Assembly: GCA_033549345.1 (NCBI GenBank) | Contig: JAWSUT010000006.1 | Span: 56,060 to 120,059, forward strand | Direction of reading: 5' to 3' | Length of the DNA: 64,000 nucleotides | Source of the DNA: JAWSUT01 sp033549345 | Lineage (GTDB): Bacteria; Bacillota; Dethiobacteria; Dethiobacterales; Dethiobacteraceae | Shown here: piece after piece, positions 26,020-33,790 of the stretch | How the letters are laid out: each line of letters opens with the position of its first letter | Position numbering within the stretch: position 1 is the stretch's first letter | The notes under the pieces: model-generated | Seen by the model: only the letters and a program-made list of their open reading frames with translations | Databases searched by the model: none | What the model was told of the DNA's origin: nothing | Made by a program: the position numbers and the translations under genes

Positions 26020-26316
26020 CTATTGCTCTTCGTCTTCGTCCTCTTCTGAGTCAACCAGTTCCTCCCAGGCCGCCGCTACGGCGTCCCATTCCGCATCATC
26101 TTCCACGACAACCAAAGCCTGTTCTCCGTCTGTTTCGTCAATACGGAATATAATGGCTTCCTGCTCGTCCGACTCGGAATTAACAAGGCCTTCCTCAGCG
26201 GGTACCATGATGGCATACTCGCTGTCATTTACCATAATAATGTCGAGCACCATAAATGCATGCTCCTGCCCTTCTTCATCAAGCAGTGTAACAATGTCGT
26301 CACGTAGTTCTGTCAT
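26020..26316 (-). CDS. yrzB: DUF1292 (UPF0473, YrzB-like) protein
   Basis: The small acidic protein (98 residues) has the DUF1292 pattern: IVTLLDEEGQEHAFMVLDII followed by strands YAIMVPAE and AIIFRI and a strongly acidic tail. The family is conserved between ruvX and mltG in Firmicutes and has no known activity. The ATG at 26316 follows GAGGTG by nine bases. A longer frame starting at 26355 lacks a ribosome site and is rejected. Confidence 0.88.
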   Translation of the reverse strand: MTELRDDIVTLLDEEGQEHAFMVLDIIMVNDSEYAIMVPAEEGLVNSESDEQEAIIFRIDETDGEQALVVVEDDAEWDAVAAAWEELVDSEEDEDEEQ

Positions 26317-26378
26317 TTCATTATACACCTCTTCCTTCGTATAGTAAACGCCCATATTCTTTACAATATTACCGGTTT

Positions 26379-26804
26379 TTATCCGGTTGAACCACTGCCA
26401 TGGGCCTGCAGGTAGTTCTGTAAAATCAGCACGGCCGCCATTTTATCAATGACTTTGCGCCGTTTGGCGCGGCTGAGATCAGCGGCAATCAGCATCCTTT
26501 CCGCTTCCATGGTGGTCAGCCGCTCATCCCACAACTTGGTCGGAATTCCCAACTCTTCTGATATTTTGTCGGCAAACTCCGCAGATATTTGCGCCCGTGG
26601 ACCAATGGTGCCGTTCATATTCTTGGGATAGCCCACCACAATCAGGGAGACAGCGTATTCATCGACCAGCTCACGCAGTCTTTTCAGATCGTTTTCCCAT
26701 GCGCTGCGCCGGATTACTTCCAGTCCCTGGGCCGTCCAGCCCAACTCGTCACTGACAGCCACACCGATGGTGCGGTCGCCTACATCCAGTCCGAGAATTC
26801 GCAT
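26379..26804 (-). CDS. ruvX: Putative pre-16S rRNA nuclease / Holliday junction resolvase YqgF
   Basis: This 141-residue RNase H-fold protein has the YqgF motifs: RILGLDVGDRTIGVAVSDELG at the N-terminus, VVGYPKNMNGTIGP in the middle, and WDERLTTMEAERMLI followed by IDKMAAVLILQNYL. Family members process the 5' end of pre-16S rRNA and have also been described as Holliday junction resolvases. GGGGTG precedes the ATG. It lies in the conserved ireB-ruvX-DUF1292-mltG order, but here a decayed aldo/keto reductase remnant separates it from ireB. Confidence 0.94.
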   Translation of the reverse strand: MRILGLDVGDRTIGVAVSDELGWTAQGLEVIRRSAWENDLKRLRELVDEYAVSLIVVGYPKNMNGTIGPRAQISAEFADKISEELGIPTKLWDERLTTMEAERMLIAADLSRAKRRKVIDKMAAVLILQNYLQAHGSGSTG

Positions 26805-26807
26805 GGT

Positions 26808-27036
26808 TCACCCCGTTCTTAATAGATTTTCAGGCAAAAATCCGAGCTGCCTGTGGCTGTGGATAGGTACGTAGAGTTCCGCCGTATCAATAAAAGTGAC
26901 CCCGCTGTCAGGTACCAATCCAATTAACCGTGCGCCTTCGGCGACGGACAAATTAGCCTGAAGGGGGCCGATAATCAGTGAACCAAAACAGAGGCGGGAG
27001 ACAGATTCCTGTTCTCCCCAGCAGACGGTACTCCTT
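26808..27036 (-). pseudogene. Remnant of an aldo/keto reductase gene
   Basis: Directly after the ireB stop, the minus strand encodes EYRLLGRTG. A one-base shift then gives SVSRLCFGSLIIGPLQANL and, further on, VTFIDTAELY. These match the N-terminus of aldo/keto reductases, including the catalytic Asp and Tyr of the DTAELY motif. Homology ends there and a stop follows 20 codons later at 26808, so more than 200 residues are missing. A frameshift plus a large deletion is the simplest explanation. It cannot be functional. Confidence 0.8.
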
Positions 27037-27309
27037 TTATACCTGGTCGTCCAATTGCTTCAGATACGAGCTTACCAGTTCTTCAAGCAGTTCGTCTCTC
27101 TCCAGCTTGCGGATTAAAACGCGGGCATTCTGGTGGCTGGTAATATAGGCCGGGTCACCGGATAAAAGATAGCCGACGATCTGGTTAATCGGGTTATAAC
27201 CTTTTTCTTTCAGAGCCGCATAAACCACCGTGAACAGTTCTCTGGCCTGAATCGCCTCGTCTTCGGCATTTCGTTTAAATTTCATGGTCTGGTCAAACGT
27301 GTTTTCCAT
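27037..27309 (-). CDS. ireB: IreB family regulatory phosphoprotein (YrzL)
   Basis: The 90-residue protein carries the IreB/UPF0297 pattern: N-terminal TMKF, then EVVYAALKEKGYNPINQIVGYLLSGDPAYITSHQNARVLIRKLERDELLEELV (here VVYAALKEKG and NPINQIVGYL). In Enterococcus IreB is a small substrate of the PASTA kinase IreK that affects cephalosporin resistance. The threonine-rich N-terminus phosphorylated there is partly kept (TFDQTMKF). It sits between alaS and ruvX as in most Firmicutes. The role here is inferred from the family. Confidence 0.93.
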   Translation of the reverse strand: MENTFDQTMKFKRNAEDEAIQARELFTVVYAALKEKGYNPINQIVGYLLSGDPAYITSHQNARVLIRKLERDELLEELVSSYLKQLDDQV

Positions 27310-27367
27310 ACGCTCACCCCCCGGCAGCTTTTGTTATAGTAATTCTATCCAGCGATGCAATTTCCTT

Positions 27368-29986
27368 TTATTTCTTTTGCTTTTCAACAAGTCCGTCAAC
27401 ATTTTTCAAAGCCTCGTCAAGCCTGTCCGGGTCCTTCCCGCCGGCCTGGGCCATATCAGGGCGCCCACCGCCACCGCCGCCTGTCAGTTTGGCCACTTCA
27501 CCCACCAGTTTTCCGGCATGGTAACCTTCCTTGACCAGATCCGGCGTAACGGCGCCCACCAAGAGGACCTTGCCTTCTGCGGCCGCACCCAGGACAATGA
27601 TTCCGCTGTCCAGTTTGTTCTTCAGGCGGTCTGCCATTTCCCGCAGCGTCTCCATATTACCGGCACTGACATGGGCTGAGAGAACCGGGACACCGCTTTT
27701 ACGGGAGACATCGGCCAGAAGCCCGTCCACTTCCATGCCGGCAAGTTTGAGCTGCAGCCGCTGCAATTCACGCTGGAGATCCTTGAATTCAGCCTGCAGG
27801 CCGCTGATCTTTTCCGGCAGCTGGTCTGTTCCCGCTTTGAGCTGGGCGGCTGCGCGTTCCAGCAGATAGTTGCGTTCTTTAAACCAGGTATATGCACCGG
27901 CGCCTGTTACCGCTTCAATCCGGCGCAGTCCGGCTCCGATTCCTGACTCAGAAACAATTTTAAACAGGCCGATCTCACCGGAGCTGGCTACATGGGTACC
28001 GCCGCACAGTTCCATACTGTAATCGCTGACTCGGACCACACGCACAGCATCGCCGTATTTGCCTTCAAAGAGGGCTGTGGCACCCATTTCCTTTGCTTCT
28101 TCCAAATCGGTATGCGACACATCTACGGGGAGATTCTCCCATACTTTATCATTGACCAGCCGTTCCACCTCGGCAAGTTGCTCGGGGCCTACAGCACTTA
28201 GGTGCGTGAAGTCAAAGCGCAGTCTATCCGGCGTGACCAGGGAGCCGGCCTGCTTAACGTGGTCGCCAAGCACCTTCTTTAATGCTGCATGCAGCAGGTG
28301 TGTGGCCGTATGGTTACGGCAGGTGGCACCGCGCAGCGGGGCATGGACAACAGTTCTGGCCGCGTCTCCTTCACTGACCCGGCCCTGTGCCACTTTCCCC
28401 CGGTGAACGATCTGGCCAAACGGGGCTATGACGGTATCGTTTACTTCTATGGTACCACCGTCTGTTTCAATAATACCGCTGTCACCTGTCTGTCCACCCT
28501 GTTCGCCGTAAAAGGATGTTTTGCTAAGAACGATATCCACTTCATCGCCTTCAGTGGCTTGGGTGGCCTTAACGCCGCCTGTAAACATCGCCAGTACCTG
28601 GCCTTTTGCCTCCAGAGAATCATGGCCGGCAAACTCTGTGTTCAGGTCTTTAATTTCCTGATACGTGTTTTCCTCGGAGCCGAACACATTGGCACCCCGC
28701 GCACTGCGGGCCCGTTCGCGCTGTGCTTCAAGTGCGGCACGAAAGCCTTCCTCATCCAGAATCAGTTTGTTTTCCTGCAGAATCTCTTTTGTCAGGTCAA
28801 TGGGGAACCCGTATGTATCATACAGTTTAAACGCGGCATCCCCCGGGAATACACCTCTCTGGCCTGTTTTCCACATCAGCTCGTTTAATATTTTTATCCC
28901 CTGCTCCAGAGTCTCGTGGAAACGCTCCTCTTCCAGGCGGACGACTTTCCCGATATATTCACGCCCCTTGGCCAGCTCGGGATAGAATTCGCCGTATTCA
29001 TCCACCACCAGGTCAACCGCTTTATAAAGGAACGGTTCACCCACACCAAGAATTTTACCGTGCCGTACTGCACGGCGCAGCAGTCGGCGCAGCACATACC
29101 CGCGGCCTTCGTTGCCCGGCAGGATGCCGTCGCCCACCATGAAGCAAATTCCCCGCAGATGTTCTGTTAGAATCCGCAGTGAAATATCTTTTTTGTCGTC
29201 TTTACCGTATACCGTATCCGTTGCGACGCAGAAATGGTCGAGAATCGGCCGTACGGTGTCAATTTCAAACAAATTGTTTACACCCTGCAGCACAACGGCC
29301 AGGCGTTCCAGGCCGGCACCGGTATCTATGTTTCGCTGCGACAACGGCTGGTATTCACCGTTTTCCGTGCAGTTGAACTGGGTAAATACCAGGTTCCAGA
29401 CTTCCATATAGCGGTCGCAGTCACAGCCGACTTCACAGTCGGGGCGGCCGCAGCCGCGCTCAGCGCCCAGGTCATAGTAGATTTCCGAACAGGGACCGCA
29501 GGGGCCCTGGCCGATTTCCCAGAAGTTATCCTCTTTACCCAGGCGGAAAATGCGCTCGGGAGCAATGCCTACTTTCTTGTTCCAAATGTCATATGCTTCG
29601 TCATCATCCAGGAAGACACTGACATAAAGCCTGTCCTCCGGCAGTTTATACCCTGTAGTCATCAATTCCCAGGCCCATTTGATTGCTTCCTCTTTAAAAT
29701 AGTCGCCAAAAGAGAAATTGCCGAGCATTTCAAAAAATGTTGCATGGCGGGACGTGCGCCCGACACGCTCGATATCCGGTGTGCGGACACACTTCTGGCA
29801 GGTGGCGACACGCGGATTGGGAGGTGTTTTCTCTCCGGTAAAATACGGTTTAAGAGGAGCCATACCGGCACCAACCATTAGCAATGTGGGGTCATTTTGC
29901 GGAATAAGTGAAAAACTGGGCAGTACCAGATGCTCTTTGCTTTTAAAGAATTCCAGAAAAGTGGAACGGATATCTTTGGACAGCAT
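27368..29986 (-). CDS. alaS: Alanine--tRNA ligase
   Basis: The 872-residue enzyme charges tRNA-Ala. The class II catalytic domain opens with MLSKDIRSTFLEFFKSKEH and includes the alanine-specific NVWNLVFTQFN-like stretch (EVWNLVFTQFNCTENGEY). The editing domain has HTATHLLHAALKK and CGGTHV, whose histidines and cysteine bind zinc, and the protein ends with the C-Ala/DHHA1 glycine-rich segment (GGGGGGRPDMAQAGG). The ATG at 29986 follows AGGGAGG by seven bases; an upstream in-frame ATG at 30019 is not supported. Only 97 bp separate it from the gene before it, and no T-box leader is visible. Confidence 0.97.
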   Translation of the reverse strand: MLSKDIRSTFLEFFKSKEHLVLPSFSLIPQNDPTLLMVGAGMAPLKPYFTGEKTPPNPRVATCQKCVRTPDIERVGRTSRHATFFEMLGNFSFGDYFKEEAIKWAWELMTTGYKLPEDRLYVSVFLDDDEAYDIWNKKVGIAPERIFRLGKEDNFWEIGQGPCGPCSEIYYDLGAERGCGRPDCEVGCDCDRYMEVWNLVFTQFNCTENGEYQPLSQRNIDTGAGLERLAVVLQGVNNLFEIDTVRPILDHFCVATDTVYGKDDKKDISLRILTEHLRGICFMVGDGILPGNEGRGYVLRRLLRRAVRHGKILGVGEPFLYKAVDLVVDEYGEFYPELAKGREYIGKVVRLEEERFHETLEQGIKILNELMWKTGQRGVFPGDAAFKLYDTYGFPIDLTKEILQENKLILDEEGFRAALEAQRERARSARGANVFGSEENTYQEIKDLNTEFAGHDSLEAKGQVLAMFTGGVKATQATEGDEVDIVLSKTSFYGEQGGQTGDSGIIETDGGTIEVNDTVIAPFGQIVHRGKVAQGRVSEGDAARTVVHAPLRGATCRNHTATHLLHAALKKVLGDHVKQAGSLVTPDRLRFDFTHLSAVGPEQLAEVERLVNDKVWENLPVDVSHTDLEEAKEMGATALFEGKYGDAVRVVRVSDYSMELCGGTHVASSGEIGLFKIVSESGIGAGLRRIEAVTGAGAYTWFKERNYLLERAAAQLKAGTDQLPEKISGLQAEFKDLQRELQRLQLKLAGMEVDGLLADVSRKSGVPVLSAHVSAGNMETLREMADRLKNKLDSGIIVLGAAAEGKVLLVGAVTPDLVKEGYHAGKLVGEVAKLTGGGGGGRPDMAQAGGKDPDRLDEALKNVDGLVEKQKK

Positions 29987-30116
29987 ACCAAAACCTCCCT
30001 GACTCGTTTCAAAGTCCATTATATAAGAGGAAAGCGAAGTGTGTCAATTCAGAAAAACGCCTAGAGTATTGTGTCTAAAGATGTTTTCCTTATTTCGCCG
30101 GGAATTGAGAAGCTGT

Positions 30117-31196
30117 TTAGCGCCGGTTGGCAGCCAGGTCAACAGCATGTTTTAGAAAAATCCGCAGCATGGCTGTTAAGGGTACAGCAAAAATCAGGCC
30201 GGCCAGGCCGAAAAACTTGCCCCCCACAATCAGCACGAAGATGACGACCAGAGGATGAAGTCCCAGGCTGCGTCCCAGAATCTGCGGAGCGATCAGCTGG
30301 CTTTCCACCTGCTGGACAATAATAATAACTAAAATCACTTTAATGACCAGACCCGGGGAATTAAGCGCGGCTAACAGGACTGCCGGCACCGCCCCGATTA
30401 AAGGGCCAAAATACGGAATAATGTTGGTTATGCCGGCGATAATTGCCAGAATCAGGGCAAAGTCAATGCCAATAATGATAAAGCCGGTGTATGCCATGAG
30501 AGCAACCAGAAAACAGATTAAGAGCATTCCCCGAAAATAAGCGCCCAGGGTCCTGTCCATCTCGCTCCCCATTGCAGCCACCCACATGCGGTACGATCTG
30601 GGAAAAAGCATCACAAAAGAACGTTTCAGTGTATCCATGTCACGTAAAATGTAATAAACCAGAAGCGGAGTGATCAGGATGGTGAACAGATGAGAAAACA
30701 TACCCAGCACCGTCCCGGTCACACGTTCAAGCACATCCTGTACGCCTTCCTGCAGGCTGATAATGTTCTGATCCAGCACCAGCCGGACACTCTCCGGGAT
30801 GTTAACTCTCCGGTAATCCGACTGCATGTGCAGGATAAACAGCTGAAAACGCCGGGTGTATTCCGGCACTCTATCCGCCAGTTTTTGCAATTCATTGAGA
30901 AGGGTAGGAATCGTGGTGAAGCCGATAAAAAACAAAAGAGAAAAAAAAACGGCGTAAATAGCTAAAATCCCCAGGTAGCGTGGTACACGCCGGCTTTCCA
31001 AAAACTCAACCAGGGGATTTAATATATAGGCAATAATGATGGCCATAAAAAAGGGCAATAAAGAAACCAGTACCGAAGCGCCGTAACGGAACAGCCCAAA
31101 AAGAAACAGGAGAACCATGGCGCAGGCCAGACCAATCAGTCCATAGCGCACATACGCGCTGCGGTAGTGTTGTCGCGGCTCACTGATCGGGCTCAC
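30117..31196 (-). CDS. AI-2E family transporter (YrrI-like)
   Basis: The 359-residue membrane protein has about eight hydrophobic segments and the AI-2E/PerM signature (GITNIIPYFGPLIGAVPAVLLA, then QVESQLIAPQILGRSLGLHPLVVIFVLIVGGKFFGLAGLIFAVPLTAM). Family members export small molecules such as AI-2 or act as cation/proton antiporters, so the substrate is open. Its position just before alaS matches yrrI in Bacillus. The GTG start is preceded by a run of ten G, which overlaps the likely ribosome site. Confidence 0.92.
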   Translation of the reverse strand: MSPISEPRQHYRSAYVRYGLIGLACAMVLLFLFGLFRYGASVLVSLLPFFMAIIIAYILNPLVEFLESRRVPRYLGILAIYAVFFSLLFFIGFTTIPTLLNELQKLADRVPEYTRRFQLFILHMQSDYRRVNIPESVRLVLDQNIISLQEGVQDVLERVTGTVLGMFSHLFTILITPLLVYYILRDMDTLKRSFVMLFPRSYRMWVAAMGSEMDRTLGAYFRGMLLICFLVALMAYTGFIIIGIDFALILAIIAGITNIIPYFGPLIGAVPAVLLAALNSPGLVIKVILVIIIVQQVESQLIAPQILGRSLGLHPLVVIFVLIVGGKFFGLAGLIFAVPLTAMLRIFLKHAVDLAANRR

Positions 31197-31248
31197 CCCC
31201 CCCCCGGTTTTTATATATTTTTATGCGTATAAAAGGAATACCATTCAG

Positions 31249-31446
31249 CTAACCCAGTAAATTTTCCTCAGCCAGCTGTCCGTCCTGGGCCAACTCCTGC
31301 AGTGAGACCAGAGACCCTTCCTCATCAACGTAGTATGCGGTGTACTCGTGCCCGCGCATACTAAATTCCACAAGACAGTTCCAGCAATAAAACTGATCTG
31401 TCCCGACTTTGCCCGTGTCTATACTGCCGCATAATGGACAATTCAT
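31249..31446 (-). CDS. Small zinc-ribbon protein
   Basis: This 65-residue protein begins CPLCGS and continues QFYCWNCLVEF, giving two CxxC pairs that should bind one zinc. The rest is acidic with no further motif. Its ATG overlaps the yrrD-like stop by ATGA, so translation is coupled. Function unknown; nucleic-acid or protein binding is typical of such ribbons. Confidence 0.75.
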   Translation of the reverse strand: MNCPLCGSIDTGKVGTDQFYCWNCLVEFSMRGHEYTAYYVDEEGSLVSLQELAQDGQLAEENLLG

Positions 31447-31928
31447 TCCTTCACCTCATTCCAGTCACGAAGAATCAAAACATCTTCCCCAAAATCTATA
31501 CCCACCTGCGGTTCCACAACCTGCCGGCCGTACAGAATATCATCAATCAGGCCTGCTGAAAGCCGCCAGCCTGTTATGCGCCCTGTGTCCTCTGCAAACA
31601 AAACGTCCTCAACCACACCTAAATCATCACCGCTTCCCGACAGGACCCGCTTGCCAAATACCCGTTGTGTGGGTCTGCCGTCGGCTTCGGGAGGGTCCCC
31701 TAAGACATGGCTGCCCTCTTTGCTGACAAAAACAGCGTCTTTGCCGATTTGGATGATATCTTTAAAAGAAAAGACCCGACGCTGTGGGAGCCAGCCACTT
31801 CCCTCCGCCACAAAAGCAATAACCGTGTCCGCATCGTTGTCCAGGAACCATTCGCTTACCTTACCCACTTCACGGCCTGTGGCGGCATGAATCACCGGCA
31901 TACCGGTTATTTCCCGGGAAAACCGCAC
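31443..31928 (-). CDS. PRC-barrel domain protein (YrrD-like)
   Basis: The 161-residue protein contains two PRC-barrel-like halves: MPVIHAATGREVGKVSEWFLDNDADTVIAFV and, after residue 90, GKRVLSGSGDDLGVVEDVLFAEDTGRITGWRLS. These domains mediate protein or RNA contacts. B. subtilis YrrD, in the same alaS neighbourhood, has the same layout. GGAGGTG lies five bases before the GTG start. Function unknown. Confidence 0.88.
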   Translation of the reverse strand: MRFSREITGMPVIHAATGREVGKVSEWFLDNDADTVIAFVAEGSGWLPQRRVFSFKDIIQIGKDAVFVSKEGSHVLGDPPEADGRPTQRVFGKRVLSGSGDDLGVVEDVLFAEDTGRITGWRLSAGLIDDILYGRQVVEPQVGIDFGEDVLILRDWNEVKE

Positions 31929-31982
31929 TGCGGCACCTCCAAAAAAGTACGAAGTAGTATATCCCTTACTCCGCTTTGTTAT

Positions 31983-32381
31983 TCAGCTTGTGAAATTCTC
32001 CAATAAACGCAGCAGCTCTTCCGTATCGTTAAAGGGAACACCTGCTTCCAACTGCTCACGCACATCATCCCGCACTTCATATTCGGTGATATACTCCAGC
32101 TCTCCGTGAGGCGGCTTGCCGTGGTAAATAGCAATGTTTGTCCCGTGGATACCCAGGTAGCCCCGGATCATTGACTCCGTATCCACATACCCTCCCGGTT
32201 CGTCAGTCAGCGGGTCTTCTTCCATGACTTCCGGGCTTTCAAGAATAGGCGTGGGACGGGGAACCAAACCTTTTGCCCCCTCACCTCTTGGCAATACTGC
32301 TGCAGCAAAAGCGAACCCGATAAGACCTGCCAGTGCCCACCAGGCCAGATTGTAATAAAGCCTGCGGCGCTTCCTTGCCAT
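31983..32381 (-). CDS. Membrane-anchored protein with BofC-like C-terminal domain
   Basis: The 132-residue protein has one N-terminal membrane helix (LAWWALAGLIGFAFAAAVL), a proline- and acid-rich linker, and a C-terminal domain (IRGYLGIHGTNIAIYHGKPPHGELEYITEYEVRDDVREQLEAGVPFNDTEELLRLLENF). That domain matches the BofC C-terminal domain. BofC, in the forespore-mother cell space of Bacillus, restrains SpoIVB signalling for sigma-K activation. This protein lacks the BofC N-terminal domain, so a direct role is uncertain, though the nearby sigK fits. Confidence 0.8.
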   Translation of the reverse strand: MARKRRRLYYNLAWWALAGLIGFAFAAAVLPRGEGAKGLVPRPTPILESPEVMEEDPLTDEPGGYVDTESMIRGYLGIHGTNIAIYHGKPPHGELEYITEYEVRDDVREQLEAGVPFNDTEELLRLLENFTS

Positions 32382-32445
32382 AGTAAAACCCCCTTCACGG
32401 CTTGTTAATAATACAATTCCCGTGAAAGGGGCTATTATTCAGAGG

Positions 32446-33201
32446 CTACTCGCTTTCAAGCACCTGCATCATCTCTGCCGGCACATCCAGATTTGTGTAC
32501 ACATTCTGCACATCGTCATGGTCTTCCAGTGCCTCAACTAGAGACAAAGCCTTTCGCGCATCTTCTATGCTTCCCACTTCCACCATGTTTTGAGGGACCA
32601 TGGTAATTGAGCTTTCCGTAAACATGATTCCCTGGGATTCCAGTTTTTCTCTGACCGCTTCAAAATCCTCCGGGCTTGTGTAGATTTCGAAGGCATTTTC
32701 CCCTGCCTCAAAATCCAGCGCTCCGGCATCAAGAGCCTGCAGCATCAGTTCATCCTCATCGAAGCCTTCTTTTACCACTTCCAGATAACCTCGGCGATCA
32801 AACATCCAGGCCACACAGCCGCCTTCGCCCAGGCTTCCGCCGCGGCGGGAAAAAATATGACGGATTTCACCGACGGTGCGGTTGCGGTTATCGGTGAGGA
32901 TATCCAGCATGACTGCCGTTCCGGCCGGGCCGTAGCCCTCATAAATAATTTCTTCGTAATTGGCACCTTCCAGGTCGCCGGCTCCTTTTTGGATGGCCCG
33001 CGCAATATTGTCGTTCGGCATATTAACTGAGCGGGCTTTTTGCAGTGCCAGACGCAGACGAAAGTTATTGTTGGCATCCTGGCCGCCCTGACGGACAGCC
33101 GCCATGATTTCCTTGGAGATTTTCGTGAAAATCTTTCCTTTTTGCGCGTCAACACGCGCCTTTCTGTGCTTGATGTTCGCCCACTTTGAATGGCCGGCCA
33201 T
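32446..33201 (-). CDS. yebC: YebC/PmpR family transcriptional regulator
   Basis: The 251-residue protein begins MAGHSKWANIKHRKARVDAQKGKIFTKISKEI in the near-universal YebC manner and continues with the acidic three-domain pattern (GYGPAGTAVMLDILTDNRNRTVGEIRHIF; ending DHDDVQNVYTNLD). Members are described as DNA-binding regulators or as translation factors that relieve proline stalling. GGAGGGG precedes the ATG. The gene lies between a CoA-binding protein gene and the BofC-like gene, all on the minus strand. Confidence 0.95.
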   Translation of the reverse strand: MAGHSKWANIKHRKARVDAQKGKIFTKISKEIMAAVRQGGQDANNNFRLRLALQKARSVNMPNDNIARAIQKGAGDLEGANYEEIIYEGYGPAGTAVMLDILTDNRNRTVGEIRHIFSRRGGSLGEGGCVAWMFDRRGYLEVVKEGFDEDELMLQALDAGALDFEAGENAFEIYTSPEDFEAVREKLESQGIMFTESSITMVPQNMVEVGSIEDARKALSLVEALEDHDDVQNVYTNLDVPAEMMQVLESE

Positions 33202-33218
33202 CCCAACCCCTCCTACGT

Positions 33219-33596
33219 TTAGCGAAGTTGTGCCAGAACACAGGCACGCTGCGCTTCGATGTTATTTTCTTTAGCCAGGGCTAATGCCTCCCTGCCGTCG
33301 GCTCCGGGCTGCATCCAGACATACTGAATCCCCTGCTTTGCACATTGCGAAACGATATCCGTGGTGACCTTAGGCGGTACCACACAGTTGACAACATCGG
33401 GTACTTCCGGCAGAGAAGCCAGGTCGGGATATACTTTGTCTCCTTCCAGTTCAGCCAGCTTTGGATTTATGGCATATACGGTGTAACCGGACTTTTTCAG
33501 CTTCTTATAGACTTTATAACCGAATTTATTTCTGTCAGCAGACACACCCACCACAGCCCAAACCTTTTTATCCAGCATCTCACTAACGGCAGACAT
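33219..33596 (-). CDS. CoA-binding domain protein (YccU-like)
   Basis: The 125-residue protein is a single Rossmann-type CoA-binding domain: VWAVVGVSADRNKFGYKVYKKLKKSGYTVYAINPK, then VPDVVNCVVPPKVTTDIVSQCAKQGIQYVWMQPGA, matching YccU/YneT proteins and the CoA-ligase domain of acyl-CoA synthetases. Substrate unknown. The ATG at 33596 follows AGGAGGGGT by six bases; an earlier ATG at 33623 has no ribosome site. It precedes yebC by 17 bp. Confidence 0.87.
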   Translation of the reverse strand: MSAVSEMLDKKVWAVVGVSADRNKFGYKVYKKLKKSGYTVYAINPKLAELEGDKVYPDLASLPEVPDVVNCVVPPKVTTDIVSQCAKQGIQYVWMQPGADGREALALAKENNIEAQRACVLAQLR

Positions 33597-33790
33597 CATA
33601 CCCCTCCTGAGCTTTTCCTTCATTATTCTAACATCAATTCAATATGCAGACAATACGTGTTGTGGCAATACCTATACACATATTATACAACCTGGAAGCG
33701 ATATTTCATTAATAAAAAGATAAGCCTGTCACAAATAAATTTATCACGTCGGGCTAACCGTGGTATAATCATCTTTGAGGTGAAGCTGAA

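Noticed and set aside
30020..30116. Possible T-box leader before alaS
   Set aside because: Only 97 bp separates the genes, with no T-box sequence or antiterminator visible.
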